Origin: Oscillospiraceae bacterium
GTDB taxonomy: Bacteria > Bacillota_A > Clostridia > Oscillospirales > CAG-272
Assembly (NCBI GenBank): GCA_015064425.1
Contig: SVSF01000103.1
Span: 1-5,798 of the forward strand
Direction: 5' to 3'
Length of the DNA: 5,798 nt
The notes beneath the pieces are model-generated. The model made no database searches and was not told where the DNA came from. It was given only the letters and a program-made list of their open reading frames with translations. Position numbers and translations under genes: made by a program. This document shows positions 1-4,927 of the stretch, piece by piece; the first letter of the stretch is position 1; every line of letters begins with the position of its first letter.

Positions 1-761
1 GTATCTCTATGCTTCTTGTCGGACACGTCAATAAAGAAGGCGGAATCGCAGGACCTAAGGTGCTTGAGCATATGGTAGACGCTGTTCTCTACTTTGAGGG
101 CGAAAGACACCAGTCCTATCGCATAATAAGAGCTATTAAGAACCGTTTCGGCTCGACAAATGAGATTGGCGTTTTTGAAATGACGGATAAGGGCCTTGAC
201 GAGGTAGAAAACCCCTCGGAAATGCTTCTTGCCGGAAGACCGAAAAACGTTCCCGGGAACTGTGCCGTTTGTACAATAGAGGGCACGCGCCCGATAATTG
301 CCGAAATACAGGCTCTCGTTACACAGACGACGTTTCCCGCACCTCGCCGTGCCGCAAACGGAATAGATTACAACAGAATGTGCCTTATTCTTGCGGTGCT
401 CGAAAAGCGCCTTGGACTAAAATTCTACCAGAGCGACGTTTATATGAACGTTATTGGAGGACTCAGACTTGACGAGCCTGCATCCGACGTTGCTGCGGCG
501 CTTTCGATGATATCGAGTCTTACAGACAAAATAATCCCAGATGACGTTATCGCAATAGGAGAGCTGGGTCTTTCGGGAGAATGCCGTGCGGTATCAAATA
601 TAGAAACGAGAATACACGAAGCGGCAAGACTTGGATTCACAAGGGCTATAATCCCATACCGTAACATTGAAAAGCGCAAAATCGAGATAGGCGGCATTAA
701 GATCATCCCTATAAAAAGCATCTACGAAGCTCTCTCTGTAATGGTTAAGAAAGAAGAATAA
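1..761 (+). CDS. radA: DNA repair protein RadA (Sms), C-terminal part, 5' end outside window
   Basis: RadA is a cytoplasmic RecA-like ATPase that helps process recombination intermediates by promoting branch migration. The reading frame is already open at the left edge (first whole codon at base 3), so the ATG at base 9 is internal. About 252 residues are present of a family length near 450; the zinc finger, Walker A and probably Walker B are missing. Visible are the end of the ATPase core (VGHVNKEGGIAGP, then LEHMVDAVLYFEG), the RadA signature KNRFG at bases 138-152, and the Lon-protease-like C-terminal domain (YMNVIGG, EPASD, GELGLSGE, EAARLGF). In that domain EPASD (bases 474-488) stands where active Lon has its catalytic serine motif GPSAG, consistent with the non-proteolytic fold known for RadA. 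The gene ends in a TAA inside the arm of a terminator. Identity is secure; the upstream context cannot be seen. Confidence 0.97.
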   Translation, partial: ISMLLVGHVNKEGGIAGPKVLEHMVDAVLYFEGERHQSYRIIRAIKNRFGSTNEIGVFEMTDKGLDEVENPSEMLLAGRPKNVPGNCAVCTIEGTRPIIAEIQALVTQTTFPAPRRAANGIDYNRMCLILAVLEKRLGLKFYQSDVYMNVIGGLRLDEPASDVAAALSMISSLTDKIIPDDVIAIGELGLSGECRAVSNIETRIHEAARLGFTRAIIPYRNIEKRKIEIGGIKIIPIKSIYEALSVMVKKEE

Positions 762-796
762 AAAAGAAGCAAGCTCGTTGAGCTTGCTTCTTTTTT
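760..796. terminator. Bidirectional intrinsic terminator shared by radA and the convergent DUF4097 gene
   Basis: A perfect 17-bp inverted repeat (760-776 paired with 780-796) surrounds a 3-nt loop, GTT. Each arm carries six A or T residues outside the core GAAGCAAGCTC / GAGCTTGCTTC, so the RNA from either strand ends in a hairpin followed by a U run. The stop codon of radA (759-761) and that of the minus-strand gene (795-797) both overlap the outer A/T tracts. This fits one compact element ending both convergent transcripts. Confidence 0.9.
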
Positions 797-1706
797 ATTC
801 GGTTATCATTATATTTCCGTCGGAAACGTGAACCTCAATAATAGTCTGGACCACGCCAGAAACTCCTACGTATTCCATACCCTGCGAAAAGCTTCCGTTC
901 TCGTAGATATCCCCTCCGAAACGAACTCTGCCGTTATCGGTCTTAAGACGTAAAACTCCCGAAAGAAGGTCATTTTTACTTGTCTTATACTTAAAATATC
1001 CTTTTTTGATATCGGAGTTAATTTCGGTAAGCGCAGAATCCTCGATATATTCGTATCCATATAAGAGCTCGGATTTGTGAGAATAAAGCTCAGAATTCTT
1101 CATGTCAAGATTTCCTTCCCTTATCTTCACATCCAGTCCGCCTGCACTCTTTATATCTTCAATAAGTAAAGAACCGTAGCCTATGTCAAATACAATGTCC
1201 GTGTCGTTGCGAACTCCCGATACGTTTGCGTTCCCGCTATATATCTCTATATCAAGGAGCTTTATTGCGGAAGAATCGGTGAGATAAATATTCACCGTCT
1301 TCTCCTTCAGCGCCATTTTTACAGAATTCAAATAGTTTCTGAAGCCTGAGAAATTAAAGCTGAAAAGAGAACCAAGACCCGAGCGCTCCTCAATAGAAAC
1401 GGTAGTTGCGCCAACAGTTAAACTGAATTCATCTATCGGGAAGTTTATCATCTCGATTTTATTCGACTCCGCCCCGCCGATAATATTGACGTTTGCATAC
1501 GAGAGTTCGGCCGAAATTTTCTTTACAGATTCATAGTCAAACTCGTGAACGTAAACGTAGTTACCGTCCTCATTCTGCGTTTGATTAAAAAGAGGAGTAT
1601 CGTTGCCCTTTGCAGTAATAAATCCGACAAGGCATATTATAATTCCTACAGCCGCAAGCACAGCAGAGGTAATGAGCAGCTTTTTCATTTTTCTTGTAAA
1701 AGTCAT
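795..1706 (-). CDS. DUF4097-type membrane-anchored beta-repeat protein
   Basis: A predicted 303-residue protein with a short basic N-terminus, one hydrophobic helix at about residues 9-30 (signal anchor or signal peptide) and an extracytoplasmic remainder. From about residue 64 to the end it has roughly 20-residue beta-strand repeats, for example around AELSYANVNIIGG, DIEIYSGNANVSGV, FDIGYGSLLIEDI, LRLKTDNGRVRFGG and the C-terminal VHVSDGNIMITE. This is the pattern of the DUF4097 (putative adhesin, beta-helix-like) family. The start was set at the ATG at 1706-1704 because GGGAGG (1722-1717) lies 10 nt upstream; the ATG nine codons earlier has no such site and would overlap the upstream gene further. 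The chosen start overlaps the stop of the DUF1700 gene as ATGA, implying translational coupling. The molecular function of the family is not established. No LPXTG or dockerin is present. Confidence 0.8.
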   Translation of the reverse strand: MTFTRKMKKLLITSAVLAAVGIIICLVGFITAKGNDTPLFNQTQNEDGNYVYVHEFDYESVKKISAELSYANVNIIGGAESNKIEMINFPIDEFSLTVGATTVSIEERSGLGSLFSFNFSGFRNYLNSVKMALKEKTVNIYLTDSSAIKLLDIEIYSGNANVSGVRNDTDIVFDIGYGSLLIEDIKSAGGLDVKIREGNLDMKNSELYSHKSELLYGYEYIEDSALTEINSDIKKGYFKYKTSKNDLLSGVLRLKTDNGRVRFGGDIYENGSFSQGMEYVGVSGVVQTIIEVHVSDGNIMITE

Positions 1707-2575
1707 ATACTGCACACCTCCCGAAGCTTCCATACGGCTTTTTTAATGCGCTTTATAAGTCGCCTTACACCTCTCCAGTAATTTCTGAAATGGCGTTTTG
1801 AGTACTTTGTTCCGTATCGGTAGATAAGCACTGAGAGGGATATTGTAAGTGCGGAAATAATAAATCCGAGACCTATCTCAAAGAGCCCTATATGCGCCTC
1901 ACCCGTTACAAACTTTACAATAGAATAAACAAGCTCTGCAAGAATAGAGACAGAACCGCCGAGAATGAGAGCAACAAGAATCGGCACATAAAGAACGACA
2001 AATGCAGCAAGTAACACATATCCAAGTATCGTAAGCACTCCCGCTGTCGCTGCAAGCGGTATCCAAAGCGGAGCAAGAATAACTGTGATCATCCAGAAGA
2101 AGATCGGATTGCCTGTCGGGGTCGGAAGCTCGTCCTCCTCGTAATAGTCTTCCTCTTCTTCTTTTATCTCTTCATCGAGAGGAAGCTCGCTTATGCTGAA
2201 CTCCCTTGTAGCCCCCTCTTCGGGCTCATCATCATAAAATTCCTCGCTATCGGTAAGGACTTCATCCTCATCTGCAGTCTCATCAGGCTCGGATATATCA
2301 TTTTCCAAAGAAGATTTATCCTCCTCATATACCCTGACGTCCTCTTCATCTTCTTCAGAAACGGAAGCTCGCGGTCTTTTTGCCTCGATAACCCTAAATA
2401 TGGTTTCAGCAAACTCATGTGGATTCTCGTAATCAAGCTCCTCAGATTCTTCCTCTATGCCAAGGTCCTCAAGATATGCGTTTATATGTATTCTCTGTTT
2501 TACGATCTCTTCTTCGGTTGCACCGAGTCTGTCAAGACTCTCGCAAACAAGGTCAAGAAAGCGTTCTTTTTTCAT
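1703..2575 (-). CDS. DUF1700-type (HAAS-like) integral membrane protein with long acidic linker
   Basis: A 290-residue protein in three parts. Residues 1-66 are a helical N-terminal domain matching the DUF1700 pattern (FLDLVCESLDRLG, AYLEDLGIEEE, NPHEFAETIF). Residues 71-150 are a low-complexity acidic linker with 40 Asp/Glu and only 4 Lys/Arg. Residues 157-252 are hydrophobic and look like about four membrane segments, ending in the glycine-rich GLFEIGLGF stretch common in this family. A basic tail (253-290) has 14 Lys/Arg and one acidic residue. With an even number of helices both ends should be cytoplasmic (inference). The start is supported by AAAGGAG at 2587-2581, 5 nt before the ATG. 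It is first in an operon with the DUF4097 gene. DUF1700 proteins often sit with DUF4097 and a PadR regulator and are thought to act in envelope or stress signalling; no PadR gene is adjacent here. The exact role is unknown. Confidence 0.8.
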   Translation of the reverse strand: MKKERFLDLVCESLDRLGATEEEIVKQRIHINAYLEDLGIEEESEELDYENPHEFAETIFRVIEAKRPRASVSEEDEEDVRVYEEDKSSLENDISEPDETADEDEVLTDSEEFYDDEPEEGATREFSISELPLDEEIKEEEEDYYEEDELPTPTGNPIFFWMITVILAPLWIPLAATAGVLTILGYVLLAAFVVLYVPILVALILGGSVSILAELVYSIVKFVTGEAHIGLFEIGLGFIISALTISLSVLIYRYGTKYSKRHFRNYWRGVRRLIKRIKKAVWKLREVCSI

Positions 2576-2580
2576 AATAT

Positions 2581-2604
2581 CTCCTTTCCGTTGCGAAATC
2601 GGAA
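2581..2604 (-). promoter_or_regulatory. Ribosome binding site of the DUF1700 gene with possible occluding hairpin
   Basis: On the minus strand the leader ends TTCCG, nine loop bases, CGGAA, then AGGAG and the ATG. The 5-bp stem (2600-2604 with 2586-2590) abuts the Shine-Dalgarno AAAGGAG (2587-2581). The U-rich sequence upstream could extend pairing weakly into AGGAG across a C-A mismatch with G-U pairs. The Shine-Dalgarno site is clear; regulation by the hairpin is speculative because the stem is short and the loop large. Confidence 0.35.
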
Positions 2605-2622
2605 GAAAAATGCAAAAAACTC

Positions 2623-2651
2623 TTTATAAAAATTCAATAGTATGTTATAAT
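2623..2651 (+). promoter_or_regulatory. Predicted sigma-A promoter for the trmB operon
   Basis: A perfect -10 box TATAAT (2646-2651) is preceded by TG one base upstream (an extended -10). A weak -35, TTTATA (2623-2628), lies at a 17-bp spacing. Transcription would begin near base 2658, giving a leader of about 50 nt with AAAGGAG (2692-2698) 11 nt before the trmB ATG. This is the only convincing plus-strand promoter upstream of the operon in the window. Confidence 0.7.
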
Positions 2652-2679
2652 ATGGGTATAAAAACACCCTTTCTTATAT

Positions 2680-2708
2680 ATTGTAACAGAAAAAGGAGAA
2701 AATTTCAA
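2680..2708 (-). promoter_or_regulatory. Predicted sigma-A promoter for the DUF1700-DUF4097 operon
   Basis: Read on the minus strand, TTGAAA (2708-2703) is followed by a 17-bp spacer and TACAAT (2685-2680), with TG one base before the -10 (an extended -10). Both boxes match consensus at five of six bases. The start would fall near 2673, giving a leader of about 97 nt before the ATG at 2575. The -35 box lies between the trmB Shine-Dalgarno and its ATG, and the start site is downstream of the predicted trmB start site, so the two promoters face each other. Confidence 0.65.
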
Positions 2709-2709
2709 T

Positions 2710-3390
2710 ATGCGCGTAAGAAAAAAGAAGCATGGAAGCGAAAGAATTCTCGCTTGCTCCCGTTTTTTAATTGAAGACCCGAGAACTCTTTTTGAGAATC
2801 TTGGCTCTGCTTTTACACAAGACCGCCCCATTCATCTCGAAATAGGATGCGGAAAAGGAAGCTTTGCTGTAAGACTTGCAAGTGCCCGTCAGGATATAAA
2901 CCTCATTGCTATGGAAAAGGTATCCGACGTTGCAGTAACGGCTCTTGAGCGTGCCGCTCTTACAGAAAATGAACGTGACGATAACCTTAAATTTATTATA
3001 GGGGACGCAAAATTTCTTCCCGAATACTTCCCTGCGCACTCGATAGATACAATATACATAAACTTCTGCGATCCATGGCCGAAGAAAGGCCACGCCAAGA
3101 GACGTCTGACACATCACTCTTTCCTTGAAATTTACAGAAGAATTCTAAAAAAAGACGGTATGCTTATATTTAAGACCGATAATGAAAACCTTTTTGATTT
3201 CAGCATGGAAGAATTTTTAAGTTCGGGGCTTCAAATACTTTATCATACAAAGGATCTTCATAACGAAAACACAAAGATCTCAAAAGAGAATATAATGACC
3301 GAGTATGAATATAATTTTTCTTCAAAAGGATATAAAATTTGCTCTGCACACGTAAAATTCACCGAAGAAGCGGAGGGAAAGGATGCTTAA
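2710..3390 (+). CDS. trmB: tRNA (guanine-N7)-methyltransferase TrmB
   Basis: TrmB uses S-adenosylmethionine to make 7-methylguanosine at position 46 in the variable loop of tRNA, in the cytoplasm. The 226-residue product has normal family length. It shows the MRVRKKK N-terminus, the SAM-binding motif LEIGCGKG at residues 43-50, an acidic residue (Glu69 in AMEK) at the expected ribose-contact position, GDA at 98-100, the family hallmark NFCDPWPKKGH at 118-128, KTDN at 155-158, and the C-terminal TEYE at 197-200 followed by F and G positions typical of the family. The ATG is preceded by AAAGGAG with an 11-nt spacing. It is first in a three-gene operon and its last 8 bases overlap the next gene. 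No key residue appears to be missing. Confidence 0.97.
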   Translation: MRVRKKKHGSERILACSRFLIEDPRTLFENLGSAFTQDRPIHLEIGCGKGSFAVRLASARQDINLIAMEKVSDVAVTALERAALTENERDDNLKFIIGDAKFLPEYFPAHSIDTIYINFCDPWPKKGHAKRRLTHHSFLEIYRRILKKDGMLIFKTDNENLFDFSMEEFLSSGLQILYHTKDLHNENTKISKENIMTEYEYNFSSKGYKICSAHVKFTEEAEGKDA

Positions 3391-3955
3391 GGAGCTTGTA
3401 ATAAAAAATCGAAGCTACAGAAGCTTTTCTCCGGACAGAAAAATAACAAAAGACGAAGTTCTTGAGCTTATCGACAGCGCAAGACTTACTCCGTCCGCTA
3501 TGAATCTTCAGCCGCTGAAATACAGAGTTTGTATATCGGACGAGGAGTGCGATAAAGTTCTCCCTCTTACTGCCTGGGCAGGAAAGCTGCGTCCCCTTGT
3601 CCTTCCTCCTAAAGGACACGCACCTTCGGCATATATAATCGTGTGCACTGATACCGAGGTGGTAAAGGAGCCAAAGGATACCTGGAGAGACGTCGGCATC
3701 TGTGCTCAAACCATTCTTCTGCGTGCTTCCGAAATGGGACTCGGAGGCTGTATGCTCGGCGCTTTCAGTGCAGAGAAAATATCGGAAGCTCTTGATATTG
3801 ACAGAAGATATATACCCACCCTTATAATCGCTCTTGGTGAGCCTGATGAAAATATACAGCTCAAGGAGCTTGATGGTGATGATACCTCTTACTATCGAAC
3901 CGAAAATGGTACACACGTAGTGCCCAAGAGAAAGCTTGAGGACGTTATAATATGA
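3383..3955 (+). CDS. Nitroreductase-family FMN-dependent oxidoreductase
   Basis: A 190-residue protein of the nitroreductase fold: homodimeric flavoenzymes that bind FMN and reduce varied substrates with NAD(P)H. Supporting motifs are NRSYRSF at residues 9-15 (FMN phosphate contacts by the arginines and serine), PSAMNLQP at 37-44 (the usual PSA-N-QP flavin motif), DVGICAQTILLRASEMGLGG at about 103-122, and CMLGAF directly after. The length fits the compact end of the family. No signal peptide is seen, so it should be cytoplasmic. GGAGGG (3372-3377) lies 5 nt before the ATG, inside the end of trmB, and the gene overlaps trmB by 8 bp and truB by 4 bp. The substrate cannot be told from sequence. 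Its position between two tRNA-modification genes could mean a linked role, or simply a shared operon. Confidence 0.92.
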   Translation: MLKELVIKNRSYRSFSPDRKITKDEVLELIDSARLTPSAMNLQPLKYRVCISDEECDKVLPLTAWAGKLRPLVLPPKGHAPSAYIIVCTDTEVVKEPKDTWRDVGICAQTILLRASEMGLGGCMLGAFSAEKISEALDIDRRYIPTLIIALGEPDENIQLKELDGDDTSYYRTENGTHVVPKRKLEDVII

Positions 3956-4863
3956 ACAAACAGGAAATGGGCGGTGTGCTCATTCTTAATAAGCACGAGG
4001 GCCCGACCTCACACGATATTGTAAATGCGGTGAGAAAGCTTTACGGAACAAAGCAGGTGGGCCATACGGGAACGCTTGATCCCATGGCAACGGGAGTACT
4101 TGTCGTACTTGTAGGACGTGCCGCAAAGGCAGCAGAATATCTTGTAAGTGATTCAAAAAAGTACCGTGCCACACTCAGACTCGGACTTGTTACCGATACA
4201 CAGGACGTTACAGGTGAAATACTTAAATCTTATGACGGCACTCTTCCGACTCCGGAACAAGTAAAAACAGCGTGCGTAAAGCTTGTCGGTCGCACCGAGC
4301 AGCTACCGCCGATGTACAGCGCTATAAAGGTCGGAGGAAAAAAGCTTGTTGACCTTGCAAGACAGGGCGTCGAAATTGAAAGAAAAGCTCGACCTATTGA
4401 GATTTTTTCTATTGACTGTGAGCCTGTAAATGAGAGTGATTACACTCTTGATATTCACTGCTCAAGCGGAACATACGTCAGAACTATATGCAACGATATC
4501 GGAGAAATGCTTGGTTGTGGCGGCGTTATGGCTACACTTTGCCGCACAGAAACAGGAGGATTTCCGATAGAAGAAAGCATAACTATAGATGAACTCAAGA
4601 ATCTTGATGAAAAGGAACGTGAAGAGCATCTTGTACCAATAGAATCACTCTTTTCTTCCCTGCCCTCTGTAAATCTGCCTGCATTTTACGAAAAGCTTTG
4701 CAGAAGCGGATGTGAGATATATCAAAAGAAGTTAAACACCAAGTTCGATATCGGCACAAGAGTAAGAATATGCTCAGAGAGCGGCGAATTCTTTGCACTT
4801 GGTGAAGTTTTTGAATATGAAAACGGCTCGGCGATTAAGGCCATAAAAACATTCAGATTGTAA
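3952..4863 (+). CDS. truB: tRNA pseudouridine(55) synthase TruB
   Basis: TruB isomerises uridine 55 to pseudouridine in the T-loop of tRNAs. The 303-residue product has the expected length. Visible are the start GGVLILNKHEGPTSHDIV, the catalytic motif GHTGTLDPMATGVL with the nucleophile at Asp43, the conserved tyrosine in KKYRA (Tyr71), PPMYSAIKVGGKKLVDLAR at 119-137, the RNA-contacting SSGTYVRTICNDIG at 171-184, and LCRTETGGF at 196-204. A C-terminal extension after about residue 230 fits a PUA-like tail, although it is diverged. The start overlaps the nitroreductase stop as ATGA, with GAGG about 10 nt upstream, so translation is probably coupled. In many bacteria truB sits beside rbfA and ribF; here it ends the trmB operon and is followed by a terminator and a convergent gene. 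Confidence 0.97.
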   Translation: MNKQEMGGVLILNKHEGPTSHDIVNAVRKLYGTKQVGHTGTLDPMATGVLVVLVGRAAKAAEYLVSDSKKYRATLRLGLVTDTQDVTGEILKSYDGTLPTPEQVKTACVKLVGRTEQLPPMYSAIKVGGKKLVDLARQGVEIERKARPIEIFSIDCEPVNESDYTLDIHCSSGTYVRTICNDIGEMLGCGGVMATLCRTETGGFPIEESITIDELKNLDEKEREEHLVPIESLFSSLPSVNLPAFYEKLCRSGCEIYQKKLNTKFDIGTRVRICSESGEFFALGEVFEYENGSAIKAIKTFRL

Positions 4864-4874
4864 TTTTTGACAAT

Positions 4875-4906
4875 ATAAAGCCCACGGCAAATGCCGTGGG
4901 CTTTAT
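4875..4906. terminator. Intrinsic terminator between truB and the convergent dockerin gene
   Basis: A 15-bp inverted repeat (4875-4889 with 4892-4906), core AAAGCCCACGGCA / TGCCGTGGGCTTT, starts 12 bases after the truB stop. The innermost A-T pair probably opens to form a small A-rich loop. On the plus strand it is followed by ATTTG after CTTT, a modest U tract. On the minus strand the stem is also followed by T-rich sequence, so it may serve both converging genes, more weakly for the dockerin gene. Confidence 0.82.
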
Positions 4907-4927
4907 TTGTGAGTTAATCTAAAAACA

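Noticed and set aside
440..721. Minus-strand open frame within radA (93 codons)
   Set aside because: It is fully antisense to the conserved Lon-like domain of RadA, and its hydrophobic content is a by-product of the opposite frame.
1707..1733. Upstream ATG adding nine residues to the DUF4097 protein
   Set aside because: The strong GGGAGG lies inside those nine codons and fits the later ATG, which also makes the standard ATGA overlap and begins the basic-plus-hydrophobic anchor more normally.
2655..2670. Small GGGT/ACCC inverted repeat near the predicted start sites, as a possible operator
   Set aside because: Four base pairs around an A/T-rich loop is too little to separate from chance in such AT-rich sequence.
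2457..2831. Short open frames on both strands across the trmB-DUF1700 intergenic region
   Set aside because: They run through the promoters and the starts of two confident genes and show no conserved features; the region is better explained as regulatory.
3359..3916. A long open frame on the minus strand opposite the nitroreductase and the end of trmB (185 codons)
   Set aside because: The plus-strand frames here are clear family members with ribosome binding sites; the antisense translation has no recognisable motif and no good ribosome binding site was noticed.
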